A stretch of 64,000 nt of DNA from RPQJ01 sp963698735 (GTDB lineage: Bacteria > Pseudomonadota > Gammaproteobacteria > Steroidobacterales > Steroidobacteraceae): contig CAVOSA010000037.1 of the NCBI GenBank assembly GCA_963698735.1, forward strand, positions 124,001 through 188,000, given 5' to 3'. Numbering within the stretch: position 1 is the first letter of the stretch; the number at the start of each line of letters is the position of its first letter. This document shows positions 49,473 through 58,880 of the stretch, piece after piece. The notes under the pieces were generated by a model. It saw only the letters and a list, made by a program, of their open reading frames with translations. It searched no databases and was not told the origin of the DNA. The position numbers and the translations under genes were made by a program.

Positions 49473-51299
49473 TCAACGCTGCGCCGCGATCCAGCGCTCG
49501 ACCTTCGCTTCGAGCACGTCCATCGGGACGGCGCCGTCGGACAGCACTTCGCGGTGGAAGTCGCGCAGGTCGAACTTCGGCCCGAGCGCCTGCTCGGCCT
49601 TGCGCCGCAAGCCCTGGATGCGCAGGTCACCGACCTTGTACCCGAGCGCCTGGCCCGGCCACGCGATGTAGCGCTCGACTTCGGACACGACGTCGGATTC
49701 GGCCATCGTCGAGTTGTCGAGCATGAACTTGATCGCCTGCTCGCGTGACCAGCCCTTCGCATGCAGCCCCGTGTCGACCACGAGGCGCATCGCACGCAGC
49801 TGCTCGTCGTTGAGACGGCCGTACCACTGGTACGGGTCGGTGAAGAGGCCGAGTTCCTTGCCGAGCGACTCCGCATACAGCGCCCAGCCTTCGACGTATG
49901 CCGTGTAGTCGCCGCCGAAGCGGCGGAATCGCGGCACGCCGTCGAGTTCCTGCTGGATCGACACCTGGAAGTGGTGGCCGGGGGACGCTTCGTGCAGCGA
50001 CAGCGTCTCCATGCCGAACTTCGGCTGTGCCTTCAGGTTGAACGTGTTGACGTAGAAGATCCCGGGCCGCGAGCCGTCCGCCGATGGCTGCTGGTAATAG
50101 GCGCCCGCGGCGGATTCGGCGCGGAAGGCCTCGACCTCGCGCACTTCGTAGTCGGCCTTCGGGAACACCGAGAACAGCCTGGGCAGCGCGGCATCGATGC
50201 GCGCCTTGAGCGTGCGATAGCCGGCGAGCAGGTCCGAGCCCTGCGTGAAGTAGAACTGCGGATCGGTTTCAAGGAACGTGAAGAACGCCTCGAGGTCGCC
50301 CTTGAATCCAACCTGCTGCCGCACCTTGTCCATTTCGCCGAGGATGCGCTTGACCTCGCTGAGACCCAGCGCGTGGATCTCGTCGGGTGTCATGTTCGTC
50401 GTGGTGTGCTCCTGGACGTAGTAGCCGTACCACGCCTGGCCGTCCGGCAGCGCGGTCCAGCCGACGCTTGTGCGCGTCTGCGGCAGGTACTCGTCGCGCA
50501 CGAAGTCTCGCAGCCGCCGGTAGGCGGGCAGCACTCTCGTGTCGATCGTGCGCGTGAATTCCGCCGTCAAGCGATCGCGGTCTGCGGCGGAGAAGCCAGC
50601 CGGAAACTGCGTGACCGGCGTGAAGTACTGGCTGTCCTTCGCCTGCGGCACGACCATCGCGTCGAGCTGCGCGAGGACCTTTTCCATCACCGGGCGCGGC
50701 TGCACGACGCCCTTCGCCGCGCCTTCGCGCATGTTGACGATGGCCTGGTCCATCCACACGGCGAGTCCATCCAGCCGCTTCAGCCAGTGCTCGTAGTCCT
50801 GCACGGTTTCGAACGGCTGCGCATTCGTGCCTGAGCCGAGTGCCGGCATGACCGTGAGCAGGCCGCCCGCCTGGTTGATCGGCAGCAGGTGGAACGGGAA
50901 GCGCTCGGCGCGCACTTCGCGCTCGCGCTCGTACAGGAAGATGTCGTAGGAAATGCGGTCGGACGGCGCGAGTACATCCGGGTCGATGGCGCGGATCGCA
51001 GCGAGATACCGTTGGTTCATCGCGCGCGCAGCGGCGAGGTACTCGGGCCCGATCGAATTGGGCAGCTGGTCGTCGTAGCGATGGTCGCCGATGTAGGTTG
51101 CCAGCACCGGATTCGCGCGCAGGTTGTCCTCGAAATAACTTTCGAAGAGCGCGTCGAGCTGCTGCCTGGTGTCGGTGCTCGCGGCGGCGGTCCCGGCGAC
51201 AGGAGACGTCTCCGCCGGCCTGGAAGGTGCGGTTACGCATCCCTGCAGCGTGAACGCGATGGCGATGCCGAGAAGCGTGGTGACGGTGCGGAGCGACAT
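49473..51299 (-). CDS. DUF885 lipoprotein, putative metallopeptidase (paralog 2)
   Basis: The 608-residue protein has a lipoprotein signal (GIAIAFTLQGC), an Ala/Thr linker to about residue 45, and the DUF885 domain. The motif LHEASPGHHFQ and VEGWALYAESLGKELGLF correspond to those of the adjacent paralog. Sequence blocks such as LPAYRRL, PPSADG/QPSADG and YVNT are shared, yet the two have clearly diverged. ATG 51299 is preferred over the TTG one codon upstream. It follows the thiolase gene by 42 bases. Confidence 0.88.
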   Translation of the reverse strand: MSLRTVTTLLGIAIAFTLQGCVTAPSRPAETSPVAGTAAASTDTRQQLDALFESYFEDNLRANPVLATYIGDHRYDDQLPNSIGPEYLAAARAMNQRYLAAIRAIDPDVLAPSDRISYDIFLYEREREVRAERFPFHLLPINQAGGLLTVMPALGSGTNAQPFETVQDYEHWLKRLDGLAVWMDQAIVNMREGAAKGVVQPRPVMEKVLAQLDAMVVPQAKDSQYFTPVTQFPAGFSAADRDRLTAEFTRTIDTRVLPAYRRLRDFVRDEYLPQTRTSVGWTALPDGQAWYGYYVQEHTTTNMTPDEIHALGLSEVKRILGEMDKVRQQVGFKGDLEAFFTFLETDPQFYFTQGSDLLAGYRTLKARIDAALPRLFSVFPKADYEVREVEAFRAESAAGAYYQQPSADGSRPGIFYVNTFNLKAQPKFGMETLSLHEASPGHHFQVSIQQELDGVPRFRRFGGDYTAYVEGWALYAESLGKELGLFTDPYQWYGRLNDEQLRAMRLVVDTGLHAKGWSREQAIKFMLDNSTMAESDVVSEVERYIAWPGQALGYKVGDLRIQGLRRKAEQALGPKFDLRDFHREVLSDGAVPMDVLEAKVERWIAAQR

Positions 51300-51341
51300 C
51301 AATGGTGATCCTTGCGCGTGCGAGGCCGCGATTATAGGGGT

Positions 51342-52625
51342 TCAGCGTTCCACGATCGCCGTGACGCCCATGCCACCCGCCGTGCAGATCGAAATCAGCC
51401 CGCGGCCGCCGCCGCGCCGCTCGATCTGCTTGGCGAGCGTCGCGATGATGCGGGCGCCAGTGGCGGCGAAAGGGTGTCCCAGTGCGAGGCTGCTGCCGTT
51501 GACGTTCAGGCGCGCGCGGTCGATCGCTCCGAGCGGACGCTCCAGCCCGAGCCGGTCGCGGCAGAACTCCGCGGATTCCCAGGCCGCGAGCGTGCAGAGC
51601 ACCTGCGCGGCGAACGCCTCGTGGATCTCGTAGAAATCGAAATCCTGCAGCGTGACACCGGCATCCCCGAGCATGCGCGGCACCGCGTAGGCCGGCGCCA
51701 TCAGCAGGCCTTCGTCCTTGAGGAAATCGACCGCAGCAACCTTGCCGAATGTCAGATAGGCCTGGATCGGCAGCCCGCGCGCCTGCGCCCACTGCTCGCT
51801 CGCGAGCAGGACGGCCGCAGCGCCGTCGGTCATCGGCGTTGAATTGCCGGCGGTCAACGTCGCGCTGCCCTCCACGGGAAACGCGGGCTTCAGGCGCGCA
51901 AGCTTTTCCAGCGTGGTGTCGCGGCGCAGGTTGTCGTCGCGCTGCAGACCGCGAAACTCGAACACCAGGTCGTCGTAGAAACCCGCGTCGTAGGCAGCCG
52001 CCGCGCGGCGATGGCTCTCGAGGGCGAGTTCGTCCTGTGCCTCACGGCGGATGCCCCAGCGCCGGGCCATCAGCTCGCAGCTCTGCCCCATGTTCAGGCC
52101 CGTCCGTGGCTCGGCGACTGCGGGAAAGCTGGGTTTCCAGTGGCCCGGCCGCAGCGAACCCCACGGCGCGAGGCGTTCCCCCAGCGAGCGCCCGCGCGCG
52201 CTCCGCAGCAGGATCCGCCGCAGGTTGTCGTTGATGCCGATCGGCGCATCGCTCGCCGTGTCGACGCCCGCCGCTATCGCGCTGTCGATCTGGCCGGCGG
52301 CGATCTTGAGGCCCAGCAGGATTGCGGTTTCGAGGCTCGTGCCGCACGCACGTTGCAGGTCGAACGCCGGCGTGTGCGGATCGAGAGTGGTGCCGAGCGC
52401 GGCTTCGCGCGTCAGGTTGAAGTCGCGGGGGCTCTTCAGCACGGCGCCGGCGCCGACGTCGCCGAGGCGCTCGCCCGCGAGCCGGTACTTGTCCGTCAGC
52501 GCCTGCAGGGCCGCGGTCAGCATCTCCTGGTTGCTGCATTCGGCGTAGGCGCCCATGGAGCGAGCGAAGGGAATCCGGGCGCCACCGACGATGGCGACGC
52601 GGCGAGCGGCGGTTCCGACGAGCAT
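51342..52625 (-). CDS. acetyl-CoA acyltransferase (thiolase, FadI-like)
   Basis: Thiolases cleave 3-ketoacyl-CoA or condense acetyl-CoA. The 427-residue protein has nucleophile Cys94 (QRACGTSLET), the FYEIHEAFAAQ His, the GHPFAATGAR block and the acid/base Cys414 (ICTAGGMGVT). The length and the inserted region around residues 140-190 fit FadI-type thiolases of beta-oxidation rather than 393-residue PhaA. No fadJ partner adjoins it. The start ATG 52625 lies 137 bases from the divergent dienelactone hydrolase gene. It may lead the transcript of the two DUF885 genes. Confidence 0.9.
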   Translation of the reverse strand: MLVGTAARRVAIVGGARIPFARSMGAYAECSNQEMLTAALQALTDKYRLAGERLGDVGAGAVLKSPRDFNLTREAALGTTLDPHTPAFDLQRACGTSLETAILLGLKIAAGQIDSAIAAGVDTASDAPIGINDNLRRILLRSARGRSLGERLAPWGSLRPGHWKPSFPAVAEPRTGLNMGQSCELMARRWGIRREAQDELALESHRRAAAAYDAGFYDDLVFEFRGLQRDDNLRRDTTLEKLARLKPAFPVEGSATLTAGNSTPMTDGAAAVLLASEQWAQARGLPIQAYLTFGKVAAVDFLKDEGLLMAPAYAVPRMLGDAGVTLQDFDFYEIHEAFAAQVLCTLAAWESAEFCRDRLGLERPLGAIDRARLNVNGSSLALGHPFAATGARIIATLAKQIERRGGGRGLISICTAGGMGVTAIVER

Positions 52626-52762
52626 ATGAGGTCCCTGGCAGGCCTGAAGGGAGCTCAGGGTACCCGTTAGTGGTCCGATCCTCACCCCGCGGGGTAGGCC
52701 CTGATATCCTTGGGGTCTTCCCCCATCGAAAAAGGCCCGCCTCGCCAGGCGCGGACGTCACC

Positions 52763-53425
52763 ATGAGCCACCTGCAGCTTCGCGCGGCTGACGGCCACAC
52801 CTTTTCGGCTTGGACTTCCAGGCCGGAAGGCCCTGCCCGTGGCGGAGTCGTCGTCGTCCAGGAGATCTTCGGCGTGACGGGCCACATCGAGCGCGTCGCG
52901 GACCAGTTCGCGGCCGAGGGCTATCTCGCCATCGCACCCGCCCTCTTCGACCGCCAGCAACGCGGCGTCAACCTCGCGTACGACGACGCGGGCATCGCGC
53001 AGGGTGTCGGTTACATGCAGCAGGCGGACTTCGGGCAGGTCATGGCCGACCTCAAGGCGGCAATCGATGCCGTCGCGCACGCCGGCGCGGTCGGCATGGT
53101 CGGCTACTGCTGGGGCGGCCTGGTCACGTACCTGGCCGGCAGCCGCACGGGCATCGCGGCTGGCATTGCGTACTACGGCGGCGGGATCGCACGGATGCTG
53201 GAGCCCGTGCCGCGTTGCCCGATGCAGTTCCATTTCGGCGCACAGGACAGCCACATCCCATTGAGCGACGTCGAGAAGATCCGCGCTGCCTTTCCGCAAG
53301 GCGAGTACCACACGTACGCCGCCGGGCACGGCTTCAACTGCACGGACCGCGCCAGCTTCAATGCCGCAGCCGCGCACGAGGCGTTTGGACACGCGCGCGG
53401 GTTCTTCAGGCAGCACCTCGGGTAA
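52763..53425 (+). CDS. dienelactone hydrolase family protein
   Basis: The 220-residue alpha/beta hydrolase has the dienelactone hydrolase triad: Cys116 (VGYCWGGL), an Asp in GAQDSHIPL near 167 and His in AGHGFNC near 199. Glu34 (VVVQEIFGV), which gates the Cys in the archetype, is present. The archetype opens dienelactone in chlorocatechol breakdown, but most chromosomal members have other or unknown substrates. No ring-cleavage genes are nearby, so that pathway is not implied. ATG 52763 opens the conserved part. Confidence 0.9.
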   Translation: MSHLQLRAADGHTFSAWTSRPEGPARGGVVVVQEIFGVTGHIERVADQFAAEGYLAIAPALFDRQQRGVNLAYDDAGIAQGVGYMQQADFGQVMADLKAAIDAVAHAGAVGMVGYCWGGLVTYLAGSRTGIAAGIAYYGGGIARMLEPVPRCPMQFHFGAQDSHIPLSDVEKIRAAFPQGEYHTYAAGHGFNCTDRASFNAAAAHEAFGHARGFFRQHLG

Positions 53426-53460
53426 ACGCCCACGCCCTCACCCCGTTGCCCTCACCCCAA

Positions 53461-53486
53461 CCCTCTCCCACAGGCGTGGGAGAGGG
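53461..53486. repeat. dispersed palindromic repeat / hairpin between dienelactone hydrolase and gabD
   Basis: A perfect 11-base stem, CCCTCTCCCAC (53461-53471) and GTGGGAGAGGG (53476-53486), with a 4-base loop. It is preceded by two direct CCCTCACCCC copies (53436-53459). It matches the element at 10.5 kb. It could end the upstream transcript or stabilise mRNA ends; it ends 23 bases before the gabD ATG. Confidence 0.7.
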
Positions 53487-53509
53487 AGCCAGAAAGAGAG
53501 AACACCGCC

Positions 53510-54973
53510 ATGACGCTGAACCTCAAGGACCCTTCGCTGCTGCGGCAACAGTGCTACGTCGACGGCCAGTGGCTCGATGCGCGCACGGGCGGCACCCGCC
53601 AGGTCACGAATCCCGCGACCGGCGCAGTCATCGGCACGGTGCCCGACATGGGCACCGCAGAAACCCGCGTCGCCATTGAGGCGGCCGCGGCTGCATTCCC
53701 GGCGTGGGCCGCGCGCACGGCCAAGGATCGGGCCACGCTGCTGCGCCGCTGGCACGACCTCATGCTGGCGCACGCCGACGACCTCGCGACGCTGATGACC
53801 GCCGAGCAGGGCAAGCCGCTCGCCGAAGCGAAAGGCGAAATCAACTACGCGGCGTCGTTCATCGAGTGGTTCGCCGAGGAAGGCAAGCGCGTCTACGGCG
53901 ACGTCATCCCCGGCCACCAGCCCGACAAGCGCATCTTCGTGCTGCGCCAGCCCGTCGGCGTCGTGGCCGCCATCACGCCGTGGAATTTCCCCGCGGCAAT
54001 GATCACGCGCAAGGCCGGGCCGGCGCTGGCAGCGGGCTGCACCTTCGTCTGCAAGCCGGCGATGCAGACGCCGTACTCCGCGCTCGCGATGGCCGAACTC
54101 GCGCATCGTGCCGGCATCCCCAAGGGCGTGTTCAGCGTCATCACCGGGTCCGCCACGGAGATCGGCGGCGAAATGACGTCGAACCCCATCGTGCGCAAGG
54201 TCACGTTCACGGGCTCGACCGAAATCGGCAAGAAGCTCATGCAGCAGTGCGCCGGCACGCTCAAGAAGCTGTCGCTGGAACTCGGCGGCAACGCGCCATT
54301 CATCGTGTTCGACGACGCGGACCTCGACCTGGCCGTGCAGGGCGCCATCGCCAGCAAGTACCGCAACACGGGCCAGACCTGCGTCTGTGCCAACCGCCTG
54401 CTGGTGCAGGAAGGCGTGTACGACGCGTTCGTCGCGAAGCTGGTGGACGCAGTGCGCAAGCTGCGCATCGGCGACGGCCTCAAGGGCGCGACGGAACAGG
54501 GCCCGCTGATCGACGACAAGGCGGTGGCGAAGGTCGAGGAGCACGTCGCGGATGCGCTCGGCAAGGGCGGCAGGATCGCGCTCGGCGGCAAGCGCCATGC
54601 GCTCGGCGGCACGTTCTTCGAGCCGACGATCATCACGCACGTCAAGCCGAGCATGCTGGTCGCGCGCGAGGAAACCTTCGGCCCCGTCGCGCCGGTGTTC
54701 TCGTTCAAGGACGAGAAGGAAGCGATCCGCATGGCGAACGACACCGAGTTCGGCCTCGCGTCGTACTTCTTCACGCGCGACCTCGCGCGGTCACTGCGCG
54801 TCGCTGAAGCGCTCGAGTACGGCATCGTCGGCCTCAACACCGGCCTGATCTCGACCGAGGTCGCGCCGTTCGGCGGCGTCAAGGAGTCCGGCTTCGGCCG
54901 CGAGGGCTCGAAGTACGGCATCCTCGATTACACGGAACTCAAGTACCTCTGCATCGGCGGCATCGAGGGTTGA
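53510..54973 (+). CDS. gabD: succinate-semialdehyde dehydrogenase, GabD type
   Basis: The 487-residue NAD(P)-dependent aldehyde dehydrogenase oxidises succinate semialdehyde, the end of GABA and putrescine breakdown. It shows the cofactor motif FTGSTEIGKKLM (near 236), Glu in LELGGNAPFIVFDDADL (near 257) and catalytic Cys291 in GQTCVCANR. The second Cys two residues on is the redox-switch position of GabD. The length and CVCANR favour GabD over betaine aldehyde dehydrogenase. No gabT is adjacent. Polyamine genes at both window edges make a link to putrescine catabolism possible. The next gene starts at TTG within its stop (TTGA). Confidence 0.93.
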   Translation: MTLNLKDPSLLRQQCYVDGQWLDARTGGTRQVTNPATGAVIGTVPDMGTAETRVAIEAAAAAFPAWAARTAKDRATLLRRWHDLMLAHADDLATLMTAEQGKPLAEAKGEINYAASFIEWFAEEGKRVYGDVIPGHQPDKRIFVLRQPVGVVAAITPWNFPAAMITRKAGPALAAGCTFVCKPAMQTPYSALAMAELAHRAGIPKGVFSVITGSATEIGGEMTSNPIVRKVTFTGSTEIGKKLMQQCAGTLKKLSLELGGNAPFIVFDDADLDLAVQGAIASKYRNTGQTCVCANRLLVQEGVYDAFVAKLVDAVRKLRIGDGLKGATEQGPLIDDKAVAKVEEHVADALGKGGRIALGGKRHALGGTFFEPTIITHVKPSMLVAREETFGPVAPVFSFKDEKEAIRMANDTEFGLASYFFTRDLARSLRVAEALEYGIVGLNTGLISTEVAPFGGVKESGFGREGSKYGILDYTELKYLCIGGIEG

Positions 54974-56154
54974 ACCAGCGCTCGCTTATTTTCCTGCTGG
55001 CAATCATCGTCACGATCGCGTCGGTCTCGACCAACATCTACATCCCGGCGCTGCCGGCCGTCCGCGAGTATTTCGACGCCACGATCGCCGAGGCGCAGAC
55101 CACGTTTTCGGTTGCGCTGCTCACGTTCGCGATCGGAATGCTCTTCTGGGGACCGTTCGCCGATCGCTACGGCCGTCGCGAGGCCATCCTGGCCGGGGTG
55201 GGATTGATGGCGGCAGGCTCCGTGGCCTGCCTGTTCGCCACCAACCTGAGCTGGCTGATCCTCGGACGCGGAGTGCTGGCCTTTGGCACGGCGACGGGCA
55301 TCGCGGTGGCGCGGACCGTGGTCAGCGACCTCTTTCCGGACCGCATGGCCAGGACCCTGGCCCAGCTCGCCATCGTAGCCGTCGTGACGAGCGCGTCCGC
55401 GCCGGTCATTGGTGGCTTCCTGACCTCGTGGCTCGGCTGGCGTTCGGTCTTCGGCGCCCAGATCGTCATGGCAGTGGTGGTGGCGTGGCTCACGTGGAAG
55501 CACCTGCCGGAAACGCGGCCGGCCACGACGCAGCCGCCGGCAGTGCTCGAGATGGTGCGGGTTGCGCACAGCCTCGTGAACAAGCCGCTGTACCTGAGCT
55601 GCGTGCTGCAGTCCTCCGCCGCGTACTCGATGTTCGTGGTGTTCATCTCGCTGGCGCCCTACGTGATGGTCACGGCCATGGGCCGCTCGGCGACCGAATA
55701 CGGCCTGTATTACCCGCTCATCTCGCTGGGCTACATCCTGGGCAACTGGGCGCTGGGCCGGTTCTCCTCACGCGGCCAGCACTGGATGATCGTATTCGGC
55801 GCGAGCGTGCAGATGCTCGCGGCGCTGGCAGCCGTCGCCTTCGTGGCGCTCGGTCTCCATCACCCGTTGTGGATCTTCGTGCCCATGGGCGTCCTGTATT
55901 TCGGCCAGGGGCTGTTCATGCCGCACCTGACAGCGATCGCGGTGAACATGGCCCCATCCCACGCGACGGGAGTCGGCTCGAGCACGCTGGGCTTCCTCAA
56001 CCAGTTCGCCTCGGCCGTGTGCGTGCAGGCCATGGGCCTGGTCGGGGCCGAAACCGCGATGCCGATGCTGCTGTTCTGCGCGGTCGCAGCTTTGTTCCAG
56101 CTGGCCGTGATCCGGTTTTCGCCGCGCCTGGAAACCAGGGGTCGAACCGAGTGA
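54970..56154 (+). CDS. MFS exporter, Bcr/CflA drug-resistance type
   Basis: The 394-residue, 12-helix transporter has the drug:H+ antiporter motif GPFADRYGRREAIL after helix 2 and STNIYIPALPAVREYF near the start, as in Bcr/CflA. The substrate is unknown. The start is TTG 54970, overlapping the gabD stop as TTGA, so it is probably translationally coupled to gabD. This makes export of a metabolite related to gabD as likely as drug efflux. Confidence 0.88.
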   Translation: MNQRSLIFLLAIIVTIASVSTNIYIPALPAVREYFDATIAEAQTTFSVALLTFAIGMLFWGPFADRYGRREAILAGVGLMAAGSVACLFATNLSWLILGRGVLAFGTATGIAVARTVVSDLFPDRMARTLAQLAIVAVVTSASAPVIGGFLTSWLGWRSVFGAQIVMAVVVAWLTWKHLPETRPATTQPPAVLEMVRVAHSLVNKPLYLSCVLQSSAAYSMFVVFISLAPYVMVTAMGRSATEYGLYYPLISLGYILGNWALGRFSSRGQHWMIVFGASVQMLAALAAVAFVALGLHHPLWIFVPMGVLYFGQGLFMPHLTAIAVNMAPSHATGVGSSTLGFLNQFASAVCVQAMGLVGAETAMPMLLFCAVAALFQLAVIRFSPRLETRGRTE

Positions 56155-56251
56155 CGGCCGGCCGTCGGCCGCGGGAATCTGCCCGGCCAACCCGGCCGAA
56201 ACGGGACAGCGTGCTATCTTTCGCGGCACGGCCCGCCCCGCGTTCCCCAGC

Positions 56252-57349
56252 ATGACCTACCTCGGCACCCCAGACTTCGCGCACGGTTCGCAGGCCCGCG
56301 TCGGCATCCTGCTCGTCAACCTCGGCACGCCGTCGGATCCGTCGCCGCAGGCGGTGCGCAGGTACCTGGCCGAATTCCTGTCGGACCCGCGCGTCATCGA
56401 GGCGCCCCGCCTGCTCTGGTGGCTGGTCCTGCATGGCGTCATCCTGCGCACGCGCCCGAAGCGCAGCGCGCACGCCTACCAGAAGATCTGGACGCCCGAG
56501 GGTTCGCCGCTGCTGATCGAGTCGCGCAAGCTCACGCAAGGCCTGGCCAACCGCCTGCAGCAGCGCTGGGGCGACAACGCGCTCGTCGATCTCGCCATGA
56601 CCTACGGCGAGCCGTCGATCCGGTCGGTGCTCGAGCGGTTCCGCGAACAGAACGTGCAGCGTCTGCTGGTGCTGCCGCTCTATCCGCAGTATTCCTCGAC
56701 GACGACCGGCAGCATTTTCGAGTTCGTCACGCGCGAACTGTCGAAGTGGCGCTGGATGCCCGAGCTGCGCTTCGTCAACCAGTACTGGCAGCGCGACAGC
56801 TACCTGTCAGCCGTCGCCGACAGCGTCACCGGGCACTGGCGCACGCACGGTCGCAAGCACCTGCTGTTCTCCTTCCATTCGATCCCGAAGCGGTACTTCC
56901 TCGCGGGCGACCCGTACCACTGCTTCTGCCTCGGCACGGCGCGCGGCGTCGCGCAGCGGCTCGGCCTCGCGGCGGACGAATGGTCGGTCGGCTTCCAGTC
57001 GCGATTCGGCCGTGAGGAGTGGCTCAAGCCGTACGTGGACGTGCTGCTGCAGGAGTACGCCAGCACCGGACCAAGGCGCGTCACCGTGGTCTGCCCCGGC
57101 TTCGCGACCGACTGCCTCGAGACGCTCGAGGAAATCAGCATGCAGAACCGCGAGTTGTTCCTTGCCAAGGGGGGAGAGGCGTTCGACTACGCACCCTGCC
57201 TCAACTCAAGCGCGGCGCACGTCGAGGTGATGGAAGACATCGTGCTGCAGCACACGGCCGGCTGGCCCGAGCTGACGGCCGACCGACCGGACGCAGCGGC
57301 CCTCGCCGCCATGCGCGAGCGCGCGCTCGCCCGCGGCGCGCAGCGCTGA
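56252..57349 (+). CDS. hemH: ferrochelatase
   Basis: HemH inserts ferrous iron into protoporphyrin IX. The 365-residue protein begins its domain at GILLVNLGTPSDP (18-30), carries LLVLPLYPQYSSTTTGSIF (near 139) and the catalytic His in LLFSFHSIPKRYF (near 208). The second half has VTVVCPGFATDCLETLEE with Cys residues found in some proteobacterial forms. Heme supply suits an organism with cbb3 oxidase, FixL and b561. ATG 56252 is 97 bases after the MFS gene. Confidence 0.95.
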   Translation: MTYLGTPDFAHGSQARVGILLVNLGTPSDPSPQAVRRYLAEFLSDPRVIEAPRLLWWLVLHGVILRTRPKRSAHAYQKIWTPEGSPLLIESRKLTQGLANRLQQRWGDNALVDLAMTYGEPSIRSVLERFREQNVQRLLVLPLYPQYSSTTTGSIFEFVTRELSKWRWMPELRFVNQYWQRDSYLSAVADSVTGHWRTHGRKHLLFSFHSIPKRYFLAGDPYHCFCLGTARGVAQRLGLAADEWSVGFQSRFGREEWLKPYVDVLLQEYASTGPRRVTVVCPGFATDCLETLEEISMQNRELFLAKGGEAFDYAPCLNSSAAHVEVMEDIVLQHTAGWPELTADRPDAAALAAMRERALARGAQR

Positions 57350-57372
57350 CGGCCCGCCCCGGCCGGCCCGCC

Positions 57373-58098
57373 ATGCCGCTCGGAAGATTCCTCGAAATCA
57401 GCCTGGCCGCCGTCGACGTCGCGGAGTCGCTGGCGTTCTACGAGGCGCTTGGTTTCGTGCAGGCATCCGTCGGTGAGGCCTGGCGGCATCCGTACGCCGT
57501 CGTCACGGACGGACGGTTGAGCATCGGCCTGCACGGCACGGAGTTCGAAAGCCCTTTGCCGACGTGGGTCGCGCCTTCCCTGCGCGAGCGTCTCGACGCA
57601 CTGGCCGCATTCGGCATCGAGATCGAGGACGCGCAGCTCGACGATCTCTCGCTGCACGAGGCTCGTTTCCGCGATCCGTCGGGCCAACTCATGCGACTGC
57701 TGGAGGCACGGACGTTCTCGTCGCCCGACCTGCCGGCCGGCCATGCCACCGAGCTCGGCTATTTCGAGGAGCTTGCCATCGCGACCACGAGCCTCCCCGA
57801 CGCGAGCGCCTTCTGGGAACGCCTCGGGTTCGTCGCTTTCGAACCGGTCACGGAACCCTTTGTCAGGGTCGTCGCGTCCAGCCGCGACCTCAACGTGGGT
57901 CTTTACGCCGTGGACCTGCATGCGCCCACACTGGTGTTCTCCGCTGCGGACATGCCGGCGCGCGTTGCGAACCTGCGCGACCGGGGCTTCAGATTCTCGA
58001 AACGGCTGCCGCGGGCACTCGCTGCCATTGACGCCGCAGTGCTCGAGGCGCCCGAAGGGACACAGTTGCTGCTGCTGGCGGAGCCTGGCGACGCCTGA
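57373..58098 (+). CDS. two-module VOC (glyoxalase/dioxygenase fold) protein
   Basis: The 241-residue protein contains two VOC modules (about 5-115 and 125-240). The first opens EISLAAVDVAESLAFYEALG and the second EELAIATTSLPDASAFWERLG. The usual His/Glu metal ligands are not evident at the standard positions (Glu8 and Glu130 replace His), so it may be non-enzymatic or bind a ligand. ATG 57373 is 23 bases after hemH; co-transcription is likely. No specific function can be given. Confidence 0.78.
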   Translation: MPLGRFLEISLAAVDVAESLAFYEALGFVQASVGEAWRHPYAVVTDGRLSIGLHGTEFESPLPTWVAPSLRERLDALAAFGIEIEDAQLDDLSLHEARFRDPSGQLMRLLEARTFSSPDLPAGHATELGYFEELAIATTSLPDASAFWERLGFVAFEPVTEPFVRVVASSRDLNVGLYAVDLHAPTLVFSAADMPARVANLRDRGFRFSKRLPRALAAIDAAVLEAPEGTQLLLLAEPGDA

Positions 58099-58104
58099 TC
58101 GCCT

Positions 58105-58851
58105 TCAGGGCCTGTCCGCGACGATCTCGAAGCGAATCTCGAGGGTGTCGGCCACCTGGATCGCGCCGCCGCCGACGGAGAACGGCGTCATGCCGAAATC
58201 GGTCTGGTTGAGCTGCAGCGAACCGCTGGCAACGACGCGGCCGTCCCCGCGCTCGATGGCGACGGGAATCTCCTGCTCTCGTTCGACGCCTTTCACGACC
58301 ACCACGACACGCACGTTGGCCTGCAACCAGTCGCCGGCCGTGGCGACGGAACGAATCACGATTGCGGGGTATTGCGCGGCATCCAGCACCTCCGTTCGCA
58401 GCATGTTGCGACGTGTGCCCTCCCTCGCGTCGTCCGGCACCGGCGTTGCAAACTCCGCGCCGACCGCGGCGCGCGCCTCGGGCAGGTCGACTGCAAAGCG
58501 GTCGACCGGCAGTTGCAACTCGAACGACGACTCGGCCGGCGTGGCTCCCAGCCACACCGTCCCGGTCTCGTCCGCCGAGGTGATCACGTGATCATGGCCC
58601 AGGCGCGCGAGCGGACCCGCACGGCGCACGATCACGGTGACGACGGTGCCGGCGGGATCGATGCGCAAGACCTGTGCGCCCGCAGGTCGGTTGACGGCGG
58701 CGGGAGACGGTGACTGCGTCTGCGATGCATTCGCAGGCAGCTCGGTTGAGGACCGCACCGCGGACGGACGGCAACCGGAGGAGGACAGGAGTGCCGGGAA
58801 GGCCGCGGCGCACACCGTCCACGCAGCGATCTTCCGTGCGTTTGCTACCAT
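58105..58851 (-). CDS. YceI-domain lipoprotein
   Basis: The 248-residue protein has a lipoprotein-like signal (FPALLSSSGC, Cys27), a Ser/Pro/Ala linker to about residue 58, and a YceI lipocalin-like barrel. Motifs include GPLARLGHDHVIT, the Asp/His pair of YceI, and NQTDFGMTPFSVGGGAIQVA. YceI proteins bind isoprenoid quinones or amphiphiles in the periplasm. It is divergent from the cytochrome b561 / YceI pair, 29 bases apart, so all three are probably regulated together. Confidence 0.85.
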   Translation of the reverse strand: MVANARKIAAWTVCAAAFPALLSSSGCRPSAVRSSTELPANASQTQSPSPAAVNRPAGAQVLRIDPAGTVVTVIVRRAGPLARLGHDHVITSADETGTVWLGATPAESSFELQLPVDRFAVDLPEARAAVGAEFATPVPDDAREGTRRNMLRTEVLDAAQYPAIVIRSVATAGDWLQANVRVVVVVKGVEREQEIPVAIERGDGRVVASGSLQLNQTDFGMTPFSVGGGAIQVADTLEIRFEIVADRP

Positions 58852-58880
58852 GAAGGAATCATCCCACAGGACGTCGTCCC

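Noticed and set aside
52763..53425. A chlorocatechol-degradation role for the dienelactone hydrolase
   Set aside because: No ring-cleavage dioxygenase, cycloisomerase or maleylacetate reductase lies nearby; the family is broad.
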